A DNA stretch of 33,092 bases from Gardnerella vaginalis (GTDB lineage: Bacteria; Actinomycetota; Actinomycetes; Actinomycetales; Bifidobacteriaceae): NCBI GenBank assembly GCA_946997215.1, contig CAMPUL010000019.1:1-33092 (forward strand), given 5' to 3'. Every line of letters begins with the position of its first letter. Position 1 is the stretch's first letter. The translations under genes and the position numbers were made by a program. This document shows, piece after piece, positions 22,732 to 31,461 of this stretch. Below the pieces are notes generated by a model that made no database searches, was not told the origin of the DNA, and saw only the letters and a list, made by a program, of their open reading frames with translations.

Positions 22732-25700
22732 TACGTTATTGCTGTTAAAACGAGGCAAAGCAACCAGGCAATACAATAGCAGCACTAAAGCAAAAACAAC
22801 AATCCATGGAATTCTCCAAGAAAGTGGGCGCGAATGACTATAAATCGAAGTTTTAGAAGAAGACATGTCTGCTACATCGTCGAATCTGCAATACGTTCCA
22901 TGACTAGATGAAACAACAAGCTGAGTTCCTTCCGAAGCGTTTACGTTTGCAATCAACTTTTCAGTTGCGTCTTTATTTGCATACCCTTCTAAAGCAATCA
23001 TTGAATTATTAGCAGCCAAATTATCTTTAGCTTTAGAATTATTAACAATGTAAATTCCGCCAATACCAAGCTGCTTTAAGGTTACAATCGACTCATCACT
23101 TGCATGAGAAAGAAGCTTGGAAGCTGCGTAATAAAGCGTATTTGTACTAGGAGAATATCCGTATAAAACATCTCTAACTTGCAAAGATGGAGATAAGTCA
23201 ACTAAATCGCCACGAGCGGTACGCATAAGCGAAATATTCAACTCACGACTATTCACAGCTTTAATCGCAAGAACGCGATTTGCACTATTCTTATTCAAGT
23301 AGTCCGAAACAACCATCGGCAGGCCACTATCGCTTGCGTAAACGGATGTTACAGGTCCGCTAATAATCGCGAATAATCCAAGCAAAGCAGCAACAGCAAA
23401 AATTCCAAAAGCTAAAATTCCTCTTGCAATATGAATAAGCCTTTTCATCATTGCCTTAGCAGAACGATTCATAGCTGCACGCTTAGAAACACGCGTAGTG
23501 TAATCGTCTGGATTATTGTCTTGATTAGCAGAATTAGATTTTCGCAAAGGCTCAAACCTACGAACAGCTTTTCCTGCAACCATGCACATGCATGCAAGAA
23601 CACCAAGCGCGCTTAAGCTTACGCCTGGAAGAACACTTGCGCTAATAGGACCGTCAAAATCTGAAGCAACAACAACGCGGCAAGCGACTAAAGAAAGCGC
23701 CATTCCGCTAACTATTACAACCCACATCATTCTTGAAGCTCTTAAAGCAAACGGAAGAGCAAGTGCGCATAAAGCCATTAGTACAGCTAACGCAGCAAAC
23801 ACAATCATGATTATTCCGCGAAGTTGCAAAATTAGCATTGAACCCGAAGAAAAATGATTCAAATCAATGTTAAATGCTCGAAGCAAAACGTCTATATAAC
23901 TGCTAGCTCTAGGAGCGCCATTTATTTTTTGAGAAGGCAAAGCCATACTAGCAAAAATTTGACGCCACATTCCAGTTCCAAAATAGCGCACAACGCTACC
24001 AAGAGTTGGCAAAAGAACCAAAACAGATGGAATAGGCATTAGCGCAAGCATAAAACGATGCGAGCGCACCATAATTATTGATGCAACAAAAATAACAAAC
24101 ATTGGCAGCAAAAGCTGAGGACTTGCAGCAAGGGGAACCATAAAGCACAAAGATGCGCAAGCTGCGCTTTGGATTGACGCAACTGGAACAACAGGGTCTT
24201 CTGTAACGTACATTCCTACAGCGTGGAAAGCGAACGCAAATGCAGCTGGCAAAAATACCATTGTTAGAATCATTGGCAAATCGCCTCTAGCAAAAACTCC
24301 AAAAGCCATTGCAATCATTGCCCAACAAAGGCCGGAACATACTCGCACAATGTCTGATCTAGTAAACACACCTGCTAGCGCCCAAAAACTTAGTAGCATT
24401 GCAGGGGCAGCAAGGAAAAATATGGCGTTTATTGCAGCTAACGTATTTCCGCCAAACACAATGGAAGCTAACATCCAAATCATAAGAAGCGGAGATGGAG
24501 GAAGAGGAGACGCAAAACCGTCGTCTGGAATGTATGCTCCAATCGCAGCATTAAATAAATCGCTAAAACTTGTTCCAGTAGAAAGAAGCTGGCTTGAATA
24601 AAGCGAAGAGCCAGAAAGAATCTTGTTAATCGGCGCTCCGTAAAGAAGTATTACGGTTGCAAAAACAAGAAGAGATGCACAAATTGCTGCGCTCCATCTA
24701 AACAAAACTCTTCTATGCAAGTGTTTTCTTGCAAGTGGACTTAAAATAACACCCTTTTTTTGAGTCTTAAAAGCAATAGTTTTGTCTTTCCAACGCGTAA
24801 TTTGACTACGACTTGCTATAAGAGAAGTGAGTCGTTTTAAGGAAACTTTTGAAACTCTAGACACTCGTCTTCTTGCAAAAATAGCGCGAGGTAATTGTGC
24901 TAACGCAATCCAAGGAAGCATAAGACGCATAAACGCAACATACGGCTGCTTAGCAAACAAAGATTGCAGTGCTCGGATTATTGACATTGGAACAGAGCAA
25001 AGCCAAATAAGAGGCCACATAATAACGCTAACATCTGTATACATGTATCTTTGCTTTGCCATAATCGAATAAGCGAGACCGTAGCAAACATTGGTTTTTT
25101 CTGCATCGCGCTCTTCGCCACTCCTAGTGCGAAGACCGTCAAAACGCGCTCTTCTATGCGCGATTCTGGCTTGTGGTACAACAACAACTCGCCCACCGCT
25201 TAAAACGACTCGCCTACAAAAATCGTTAGACTCTTCAAAAGTGGTAAGCCAAGGCTGAGTTCCTCGCATTGTTTGCCAAGTGCTAAGCGAAACTAAAGCG
25301 CCTGCAAGAGAAACAGAATAGACGTCTCCCCTAAAATCGTATTGCTCTTGATCTGGCTCGCCTTCTACGCTAAGTGAATGCACTTTATGCTTCCACGCAT
25401 ACATGCCAACGTTGTGAAGAATTTTTCCTTGCCAATCAACTTGTTTTGCACCAAGAACGCAAGCTGTTGGAGTGTTTCGCCAAGTCTCTCTTAAAGCTTC
25501 CAAGCATTTTGAATCGCAAGGTTTTGAATCGTCGTGCAAAAGCCACAGCGACTTAACTCCTTGCAATGGTAAGAGTTTTCTTAAAGACTTTTCTACGGCA
25601 TCGCCGAATGATTTTGCAGACTTAATTGGAAGAATAACAACTTTTACTTGTTTATATTGTTTATAGGAATCAGTGTTATAGTCGTTAGCGTACCCGTTAC

Positions 25701-26055
25701 CGTACAACGGATTACTGTTGGAAAAATCCGCACTAGAAATTAATTCTGCTAATTGAGTTGGCTCTATTTGAACGTTAAAAGACTTTACTAACTCTTTTTG
25801 TGTTTTACTAGCGCAATCAGCTACAACAATAGTTCCAGGAAGAACACTTTGATTTATAACCGCTTGCAAAGTTTCTTCGTAAAACCGCGTATCTTGCTCA
25901 ACACTCATTATTGAAACAATAGAAGAATCAACCTCGCGAGGCTTTATTCTATTCATAGCAGAAAAGACTTGTAAAACATCGTTTTCAAAAGTGCAAGTTT
26001 CAGCGGTTATTGAATCCATACATAATAGTTTACGCAAGGGGTATGTATTATGCAT
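22717..26055 (-). CDS. Large membrane glycosyltransferase (GT2 domain plus polytopic membrane region)
   Basis: 1112 residues. The N-terminal GT2 domain (about 38-310) has strand VSIMSVEQDTRF, a DxD-like LLHDDSKP near residue 175, and a C-terminal EESNDFCRRVVLSGGRVVVVP element matching the catalytic-base region of GT2 enzymes. About fourteen hydrophobic segments follow between about 340 and 1100, with a loop near the end (about 930-1070) predicted to be outside the membrane. This layout is seen in actinobacterial envelope glycosyltransferases beside LCP and DUF5719 genes; donor and acceptor are not readable. The start may be the Met at 26019 instead of 26055; neither has a clear ribosome-binding site. 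It is divergent from the first LCP gene, sharing a short promoter region, which points to a common role in making and attaching a wall glycopolymer. Confidence 0.82.
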   Translation of the reverse strand: MHNTYPLRKLLCMDSITAETCTFENDVLQVFSAMNRIKPREVDSSIVSIMSVEQDTRFYEETLQAVINQSVLPGTIVVADCASKTQKELVKSFNVQIEPTQLAELISSADFSNSNPLYGNGYANDYNTDSYKQYKQVKVVILPIKSAKSFGDAVEKSLRKLLPLQGVKSLWLLHDDSKPCDSKCLEALRETWRNTPTACVLGAKQVDWQGKILHNVGMYAWKHKVHSLSVEGEPDQEQYDFRGDVYSVSLAGALVSLSTWQTMRGTQPWLTTFEESNDFCRRVVLSGGRVVVVPQARIAHRRARFDGLRTRSGEERDAEKTNVCYGLAYSIMAKQRYMYTDVSVIMWPLIWLCSVPMSIIRALQSLFAKQPYVAFMRLMLPWIALAQLPRAIFARRRVSRVSKVSLKRLTSLIASRSQITRWKDKTIAFKTQKKGVILSPLARKHLHRRVLFRWSAAICASLLVFATVILLYGAPINKILSGSSLYSSQLLSTGTSFSDLFNAAIGAYIPDDGFASPLPPSPLLMIWMLASIVFGGNTLAAINAIFFLAAPAMLLSFWALAGVFTRSDIVRVCSGLCWAMIAMAFGVFARGDLPMILTMVFLPAAFAFAFHAVGMYVTEDPVVPVASIQSAACASLCFMVPLAASPQLLLPMFVIFVASIIMVRSHRFMLALMPIPSVLVLLPTLGSVVRYFGTGMWRQIFASMALPSQKINGAPRASSYIDVLLRAFNIDLNHFSSGSMLILQLRGIIMIVFAALAVLMALCALALPFALRASRMMWVVIVSGMALSLVACRVVVASDFDGPISASVLPGVSLSALGVLACMCMVAGKAVRRFEPLRKSNSANQDNNPDDYTTRVSKRAAMNRSAKAMMKRLIHIARGILAFGIFAVAALLGLFAIISGPVTSVYASDSGLPMVVSDYLNKNSANRVLAIKAVNSRELNISLMRTARGDLVDLSPSLQVRDVLYGYSPSTNTLYYAASKLLSHASDESIVTLKQLGIGGIYIVNNSKAKDNLAANNSMIALEGYANKDATEKLIANVNASEGTQLVVSSSHGTYCRFDDVADMSSSKTSIYSHSRPLSWRIPWIVVFALVLLLYCLVALPRFNSNNVIERE

Positions 26056-26078
26056 GTTAAAATCTCAATAGAATACAC

Positions 26079-26084
26079 TACAAT
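26079..26084 (+). promoter_or_regulatory. Possible -10 box for the first LCP gene
   Basis: TACAAT lies 35 bases before the ATG at 26120 in the 64-base divergent gap. TTAAAA (26057-26062) is a poor -35, 16 bases upstream. The gene also has a usable ribosome-binding site (GAAGGAAG). Weak evidence. Confidence 0.3.
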
Positions 26085-26119
26085 GGTGATTTATATGTGC
26101 ATTTACGAAAGAAGGAAGC

Positions 26120-27601
26120 ATGGCAGCCTCTCGGTATAATCAAGACCGTCGGTACCAAACTAACTATTGGGACTCATCTGCACCACACCATACTCTCAAT
26201 AGCCAAATGCTTAATAATTCTCGTAAAATCATTTGCATGGCGATTATTGCCGTTCTAGTCTTTTTAACTACAATAATCGCATCCGTATGGCTTGACTTTT
26301 CTTCTACTATTAGTTCACGCGTTATAACCACCATTCCAACAAGCAGCAAGCAGATTCAGTCAATAGACCCTAATGCTGGTAAAACTATTAATATTCTTGT
26401 TCTTGGTCAAGATACTCGAGAAGGTAAGAATCGCGCTTTTCAGGGCGGCGGAGAAGACGAAAATCATCAATCAGATACAGCAATGATTGTTCAAATCAGC
26501 GCAGACAGGTCTTATATAAACATTGTTTCAATTCCTAGAGATTCAATGGTTAAAGCCGCATCATGCAATACGACTAACGGCAGAATTCCAGCTAGACGTA
26601 AAGTTATGTTTAACTCGATCTTTGCACTTGGCTACGCTAAGGGAGGTGACTTAGCAAGCGCAGCATCATGTACGCTTGCAACAGTAAACGAGATTACTGG
26701 CTTAAACATAACAGATTTTATTGTTGCAGACTTTAGTGGCTTAAGCGATATGATTAACGCGATTGGCGGAGTAACCTTGTGCATTCCTGTAAACACTAGG
26801 GATTATTACACGGGCGTTAATCTAAAGCGCGGACTTCAACACCTTGATGGCGTGCAAGCAACACAATATGCAAGAATGAGGCACGACAGCGCAAGCGACG
26901 GAAGCGATATTATGCGAACAACGCGCCAGCAATATCTTCTTAAGCAGCTTATTCATCAAGCTCTATCAAAGAATCTTCTAACACAGTCGAGTCAGCTTTA
27001 TCAACTTGCAAAATCAGCTCTAAAGTCACTTAATATGAGCCAGGGTCTTGCAAACCCTACAACACTGGTTGGTTTAGCTGCAAGTCTTCGTAATCTAAAA
27101 CCTTCGAACATTTACGCGCAAACAATACCTATTGCGACCGACCCATACGATGAAAATCGTGTTATTTTAGACGAAAGTGCGCAAGACGTTTGGGATTTAA
27201 TGCAAAAAGATAAGCCTTTAACTAAAGATTTAGGCGAAAAATCAAGTAAAAGTGAAAAGTCTTCAAAAAAGAACTCAAAGAGCAGTAAAAAGTCTGATTC
27301 TAAAGAGAACTCCAATTCGTCTAGTGCAGATTCTAACGACTCTGCGGAGTCTACAAATTCTGGCGAGAATAGCCTTAATTCCTCTAATTCCTATGCAGAT
27401 TCAAATGCAGTTAAAATTGGGCGCGTGGATCCAAAAACTGGATTAGCAAAAGACAGCTTAGGCAGACTTATTGATCCAAATAGCGGCGGAATCGTTAACC
27501 CAGAAGACGGAACAATAAGAAACCCGCAAACTGGTCACTACATGGGAATTGCAGATAAATACCTAAATAATACAGTATGCGCTGTTCCAAAAGGAAAATA
27601 A
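26120..27601 (+). CDS. LytR-CpsA-Psr (LCP) family glycopolymer ligase with Lys/Ser-rich tail
   Basis: LCP enzymes move lipid-linked glycopolymers onto peptidoglycan outside the membrane. One membrane anchor (about residues 36-56, IICMAIIAVLVFLTTIIASV) precedes the LCP domain (about 85-265): NILVLGQDTREGKN, SDTAMIVQISADRSYINIVS, IPRDSMV with the conserved Arg, and TQYARMRHDSASDGSDIMRT with the other catalytic Arg residues. A Cys pair (AASCNTT and AASCTLA) may form a disulphide. The tail is unusual: a Lys/Ser stretch (about 375-430, SSKSEKSSKKNSKSSKK), then an Asn/Ser stretch, then repeated D/N-P-x-x-G turns (VDPKTG, IDPNSG, VNPEDG, RNPQTG). The tail could bind wall polymers or lipids. It is the first of two LCP genes here; the second starts about 200 bases on. 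Confidence 0.93.
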   Translation: MAASRYNQDRRYQTNYWDSSAPHHTLNSQMLNNSRKIICMAIIAVLVFLTTIIASVWLDFSSTISSRVITTIPTSSKQIQSIDPNAGKTINILVLGQDTREGKNRAFQGGGEDENHQSDTAMIVQISADRSYINIVSIPRDSMVKAASCNTTNGRIPARRKVMFNSIFALGYAKGGDLASAASCTLATVNEITGLNITDFIVADFSGLSDMINAIGGVTLCIPVNTRDYYTGVNLKRGLQHLDGVQATQYARMRHDSASDGSDIMRTTRQQYLLKQLIHQALSKNLLTQSSQLYQLAKSALKSLNMSQGLANPTTLVGLAASLRNLKPSNIYAQTIPIATDPYDENRVILDESAQDVWDLMQKDKPLTKDLGEKSSKSEKSSKKNSKSSKKSDSKENSNSSSADSNDSAESTNSGENSLNSSNSYADSNAVKIGRVDPKTGLAKDSLGRLIDPNSGGIVNPEDGTIRNPQTGHYMGIADKYLNNTVCAVPKGK

Positions 27602-27802
27602 CGCGCTTATAAAACTTTGTTAAAGCGTTTATAACTACGTTGCTTTATAATGCCATTGTTAGTTTTTAGCAATAAAAATAAACAATAAGCAAGCAATAAC
27701 AAGCTATAAGCAAAAACAAGCTTACAGATAAACGCTGAACGTTAAACATTAAACGCTGAACGATGAACGCAATCAAATTTGCAAAATGCTACGGGAGGAT
27801 AA
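27602..27802. other. Intergenic region between the two LCP genes, with direct repeats
   Basis: A 12-base direct repeat AAACGCTGAACG (27730-27741 and 27751-27762, 21 bases apart) lies upstream of the second LCP gene, in a stretch rich in related AACGnTnAAC text. Just after the first LCP stop, CGCTT and AAGCG form a weak 5-bp stem. The second LCP gene has a good GGGAGG ribosome-binding site at 27792-27797. No gene is seen. Confidence 0.5.
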
Positions 27803-29152
27803 ATGAGCCAGCAACGTCCAGAAGACGCTTTGGGGAATCAAAATAATCCACCTAGCTTTGTTCCATCGAATAAACACAACAAAAACGCAAATTCAATACC
27901 GAGTTTTCCGCCTAAGAATGCACACAATAACGCGCATAAAAACAACGAACCAAACAAGCAAGAAACTATTCAGCGCGCACCGTCGTTTGAGCCAAAGCCT
28001 AGAAAAGTAAACCAAAATTCACAAAGCTATCGAGCACAAAATCACAGAGCACAAGGCTACAGCTCGCAATACTACCCCGAACAAAATCAACGTTTGAGTC
28101 AAAATAATGCAAGTGCATCTAGCTTTACTCCAAACAGAATCCAAAACTTTAGTCAAAATGAAATTAGGCCAATAGCAAGTAATTCTTCTGTTGGAGCTCT
28201 TGCTTTTAGAAAAAAACATCGCTTACTAAAGTATTTATCCTTGCTTTTAGTAATAATATTGATTCTTGTAGGAGCAAGCGGCGTTTTATCTTGGAACTGG
28301 ATTGACTCTCAAATTAAGCGAGATAATTGGCTAACGGATACTCCAGATACTCAAGAAACAACTTGGCTAATCCTGGGATCGGATCAGCGAGAAGGCGAAG
28401 AAGCAAAAGAAATAACTGGATTTAGAACAGATACGATTCTTGTTTTAACAAAACCAGTAAGTGGGCACAGCTCCTTAATATCCATTCCAAGAGACTCGCT
28501 AGTTTCTGTAAACGGCCAACAGATGAAGATTAACACAGTTGCACAAGATCTTGGAAATAGAGCACTAACAAAAACTGTTGAAAAAATTACGGGTCACAAA
28601 ATAGACCACGTTGCAGAAATAAAATTCGCAGGACTTACAAACGTTGTAAACTCACTGGGAACAATAGACTTATGCTATGATCGCACAGTTAGCGATGCCT
28701 ACAGTGGACTTAATTGGACTGCAGGATGCCACAGTGTAGACGGAAACGTTGCATTAGCATTTTCTAGAATGAGATATGCGGATCCTCAATCTGATTTTGG
28801 AAGAGCTGCAAGACAGCGAATGGTAATTAGCGCAATAATGAAAAAAGCTTTATCTAGTAGCACGCTTACAAACTTTTCAACAGTAAAAGGCTTTGCAAAA
28901 GCATCGCTTGATTCTGCAACATTAGACGAAAACTCAAATCCTGGAACACTGCTGAACATGGGTCTTGCTTTTAAGGAAGCAACAGGAAAAGACGGCGTAA
29001 CAGGCACAGTCTACTGGACTAATCCAGATTATTGGGTGTATTCAGTTGGATCATCCGTTTTGTTAGACGATGCTAAAAACATTGAACTATTCGATCAATT
29101 ATCTGCTGGAACGCATGCGCCTGGAAACGTTGGAACGCTTGCAGAGCAATAA
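27803..29152 (+). CDS. LCP family glycopolymer ligase with Asn/Gln-rich N-terminal region
   Basis: Second LCP protein. The first 135 residues are a disordered, Asn/Gln/Ser/Pro-rich cytoplasmic region with short repeats (PSFxP, and QNHRAQGYSSQYYPEQNQ). A membrane anchor follows at about 147-170 (YLSLLLVIILILVGASGVL), then the LCP domain at about 185-380: TWLILGSDQREGEEA, FRTDTILVLTKP, SLISIPRDSLVSVNG, KINTVAQ, and ALAFSRMRYADPQSDFGRAARQ with the catalytic Arg residues. It lacks the Lys/Ser tail of the preceding paralogue. Bacteria with several LCP proteins often divide or share substrates between them. The start ATG at 27803 has GGGAGG upstream. A hairpin follows the stop and may end the transcript. 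Confidence 0.93.
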   Translation: MSQQRPEDALGNQNNPPSFVPSNKHNKNANSIPSFPPKNAHNNAHKNNEPNKQETIQRAPSFEPKPRKVNQNSQSYRAQNHRAQGYSSQYYPEQNQRLSQNNASASSFTPNRIQNFSQNEIRPIASNSSVGALAFRKKHRLLKYLSLLLVIILILVGASGVLSWNWIDSQIKRDNWLTDTPDTQETTWLILGSDQREGEEAKEITGFRTDTILVLTKPVSGHSSLISIPRDSLVSVNGQQMKINTVAQDLGNRALTKTVEKITGHKIDHVAEIKFAGLTNVVNSLGTIDLCYDRTVSDAYSGLNWTAGCHSVDGNVALAFSRMRYADPQSDFGRAARQRMVISAIMKKALSSSTLTNFSTVKGFAKASLDSATLDENSNPGTLLNMGLAFKEATGKDGVTGTVYWTNPDYWVYSVGSSVLLDDAKNIELFDQLSAGTHAPGNVGTLAEQ

Positions 29153-29160
29153 ACATAATT

Positions 29161-29183
29161 TTGGCTAATCATAATTTAGCCAA
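29161..29183 (+). terminator. Hairpin after the second LCP gene, possible terminator
   Basis: TTGGCTAA (29161-29168) pairs perfectly with TTAGCCAA (29176-29183) around a 7-base loop, 9 bases after the stop at 29152. A short T-rich stretch (TTTAGCCTTT) follows rather than a pure T run. It is moderately stable and the termination strength is uncertain. Confidence 0.45.
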
Positions 29184-29214
29184 TTTAGCCTTTAACCACA
29201 TTTATAGTTTTTAC

Positions 29215-29247
29215 TTGCATATTTCTTAATCGCAATACACTATTGCG
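29215..29247 (+). promoter_or_regulatory. Hairpin and possible leaderless promoter at the EccC-like gene start
   Basis: CGCAATA (29231-29237) and TATTGCG (29241-29247) form a perfect 7-bp inverted repeat with a 3-base spacer, ending 2 bases before the ATG at 29250. There is no ribosome-binding site. TTGCAT (29215-29220), then 17 bases, then CACTAT (29238-29243), would start transcription at about the ATG itself. The inverted repeat would cover the -10 and start site, so it could be an operator. Confidence 0.4.
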
Positions 29248-29249
29248 TT

Positions 29250-31025
29250 ATGGAATACGAAAACAATGCAAATAATACTAAAAGCATAGCTTCAAAACCA
29301 ATGTTTTGGATGCAAATAATGGCAAATATTGTGCCTATTTTAGCCAATATTGCTCTTGCTATAATGGCGTTTTTGCAAAAAAGTTGGATGATGCTTGCAA
29401 TGATTGTTCCTAGCATAATGATGTATATTGCTTGCTTAATACCGCAAATTGTTCAATATAATTCAAACAAAAACAACAAAAGTTTAGTAAAGAATAATAC
29501 GAATCAAAGCATTCACTTTAGCAAAACAACAGTCGACTCTCATATTAAAGGTGTTCCAGAAACTCTTGTTCCAATCAACCTAGAAGCAATGCTGATTAAT
29601 AACGCAAATCAAATTGTTTCTACAAATTACTCTAAAAACATGCAAAATCGTGTTCCTCCATGGAAAAATGTTGTATACGCTTGGCTAGTGTCTTCTAAAA
29701 ACTCTTTAGAAGCTCCAATCGGAATAAACAGCAGCGGTTATTTTTGTATAGATCTTGTTAAAAATGGGCCGCACGCGCTTGTAGCAGGAACAACAGGATC
29801 TGGAAAATCCGTTTTACTAACATCTTGGTGTTTGGCTTTAGCTTTTAGATACTCACCTAAATTATTGCAATTTGTGTTTATGGATTTTAAGGGAGGAGCT
29901 ACATTCGATTCACTTTCTACGCTTCCACACAGCGTTGGAAACGTTGGAGACTTAAATCTTAAGCATGCTGCAAGAGCATTGCGAGGATTAGAAATGGAAT
30001 TAGACAGGCGAGAAAGATTAGTTGCAAATCAAGGCTGCCACGATATTAGTCAAGTAAAACCAATCGAGCCTTCAATGGTGATTGTTATAGACGAGTTTCA
30101 TGCCCTTAAAAATCAACTACCCGATTACATGAATCGCCTAATACGCATAGCTTCGGTTGGAAGGTCCCTTGGAATGCATCTTATAGCGTGCACACAAAAC
30201 CCAATGGGACAAGTAAACGCAGATATGAAGGCGAATATGTCTATAAACATTTGTTTAAGAGTTAGAGACGCAATGCAATCGCACGAGCTACTCGGGTCGC
30301 AAGCCGCAGCAAGCATAAACCCAAATAAGCCTGGAGCAGCATATTGCAATACAGGAGACGGAATAGTAGCATTACAATGCTCACAAAGTCAAAATAAAAA
30401 TTCGCTTATAAAAGCAATCGAATTGGCTGGAAAATTCTATTGCTACAAAACTCCTAAACAATTGTTTAGCACTCCCCTACCAAGATACTTAAATAATTCA
30501 ACTCTTAATAAATATTGCAAAAACACAAAAGATAGCGAGTTTGGACTTTTAATCGGCTTAAAAGACGATGGAATTAACTTAAGCGAAGCAATTTTGCCAA
30601 CAAATCTTGGAAACATAGCGATTATTGGCGGAAGCAAACGAGGAAAGTCTAATCTTATAAATGTGATTAAAAATGCGATTAGTATGCAAAGTCTAGATTC
30701 AAAAAACATTCACATTCAAGACAACGCAGACTCACTTTTGGAGCCTTTTAACAGCGACGAAAAATCTCAAGAATTCCAACACAAATTAAAAGACACTAGA
30801 ACAACAGTAATATTTTGCGCTCAAAACGCAAGATACATACGCATACCAGATCAAGCGCCAGTAAGAATAATCTTCCCAACAGGCGATGCTGCAACAGACT
30901 CAATGCTTGGAATACCTACCGACTTACTAAAAACACTAAGCGTGGAAGATTATCAAACACCAGGAAGATGCATAATGGTGATTCCTGGAAAAGCTAATTT
31001 GCTGCAAATATTGAGTTTTACATAA
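29250..31025 (+). CDS. FtsK/SpoIIIE-type ATPase, EccC/EssC-like, two ATPase modules
   Basis: 591 residues. Two membrane segments lie near the N-terminus (about 22-42 and 46-68), followed by a first FtsK/SpoIIIE domain with an intact P-loop (GTTGSGKSVLLTSW, about 179-192), FMDFKGGATFDSL and Walker B (MVIVIDEFHAL, about 275-285). A second, reduced ATPase module has a P-loop-like GGSKRGKSNL (about 459-468) but no obvious Walker B; it ends in a TPGRCIMV element like the last EccC domain. Two N-terminal membrane helices plus FtsK modules match type VII secretion EccC/EssC rather than the DNA translocase FtsK, which has four helices and a gamma domain. Full EccC proteins have three ATPase domains. 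No WXG100 substrate or other type VII gene is in the window. It could be a membrane translocase for protein or DNA. Confidence 0.75.
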   Translation: MEYENNANNTKSIASKPMFWMQIMANIVPILANIALAIMAFLQKSWMMLAMIVPSIMMYIACLIPQIVQYNSNKNNKSLVKNNTNQSIHFSKTTVDSHIKGVPETLVPINLEAMLINNANQIVSTNYSKNMQNRVPPWKNVVYAWLVSSKNSLEAPIGINSSGYFCIDLVKNGPHALVAGTTGSGKSVLLTSWCLALAFRYSPKLLQFVFMDFKGGATFDSLSTLPHSVGNVGDLNLKHAARALRGLEMELDRRERLVANQGCHDISQVKPIEPSMVIVIDEFHALKNQLPDYMNRLIRIASVGRSLGMHLIACTQNPMGQVNADMKANMSINICLRVRDAMQSHELLGSQAAASINPNKPGAAYCNTGDGIVALQCSQSQNKNSLIKAIELAGKFYCYKTPKQLFSTPLPRYLNNSTLNKYCKNTKDSEFGLLIGLKDDGINLSEAILPTNLGNIAIIGGSKRGKSNLINVIKNAISMQSLDSKNIHIQDNADSLLEPFNSDEKSQEFQHKLKDTRTTVIFCAQNARYIRIPDQAPVRIIFPTGDAATDSMLGIPTDLLKTLSVEDYQTPGRCIMVIPGKANLLQILSFT

Positions 31026-31063
31026 AAATATGACTTAAATCACTCAAAAGATTAAAAAAATTT

Positions 31064-31092
31064 TTGTAAAAGTCTTGAAAAAAAGTTATATT
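31064..31092 (+). promoter_or_regulatory. Sigma-A-like promoter of the whiB gene
   Basis: TTGTAA (31064-31069), a 17-base spacer, and TATATT (31087-31092) form a good housekeeping-type promoter in an AT-rich stretch. The start would be near 31099, leaving a leader of about 80 bases before the ATG at 31180. Confidence 0.55.
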
Positions 31093-31179
31093 CATGCTTT
31101 CCTGGAGTGCGGATAGTTTTATACAAAATCTAACAAATTTAGTCAAAACATACGCGTATTAAAAAGAGGTTATTTACTT

Positions 31180-31452
31180 ATGAGTAGCGCATTCGACTGG
31201 CGTGCAAAAGCAGCTTGCCGAGATAAGGATCCTGAACTTTTCTTCCCAGTAGGAAATAACAGCGCATCCAATCAGCAAGTTGAAGAAGCCAAAGCGGTGT
31301 GCAGAACTTGTAATGTGGCGGACAATTGCTTAAGATGCGCTCTAGAAACAAGCCAAGATTACGGCGTTTGGGGCGGACTTAGCGAAGATGAAAGGCGCTC
31401 GCTAAAGCGTAGAGCAATGCGAGCGCGCAGAAATCAAAGCACTGAATTTTAA
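31180..31452 (+). CDS. whiB1: WhiB-family Fe-S transcription regulator, WhiB1-like
   Basis: Ninety-residue WhiB-like protein. Cys13, Cys41, Cys44 and Cys50 hold the 4Fe-4S cluster (pattern C-x27-C-x2-C-x5-C). The GVWGG turn (about 66-70) is followed by a basic RRSLKRRAMRARR DNA-binding tail. DWRAKAACRDKDPELFFPVG and WGGLSEDERRSLKRR are very close to what I recall of mycobacterial WhiB1, an essential NO-sensitive regulator that binds sigma-A region 4. Position supports this: in Mycobacterium tuberculosis whiB1 lies beside pdtaS (Rv3220c), and here a PdtaS-like gene is convergent with a 16-base gap. WhiB2 is the alternative. A strong promoter is upstream at 31064-31092. Confidence 0.87.
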   Translation: MSSAFDWRAKAACRDKDPELFFPVGNNSASNQQVEEAKAVCRTCNVADNCLRCALETSQDYGVWGGLSEDERRSLKRRAMRARRNQSTEF

Positions 31453-31461
31453 GTAAGAGAC

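Noticed and set aside
29250..31025. Complete type VII secretion locus
   Set aside because: Only the ATPase is present. I found no WXG100, EccB, EccD, EccE or MycP-like frame in the neighbouring sequence.
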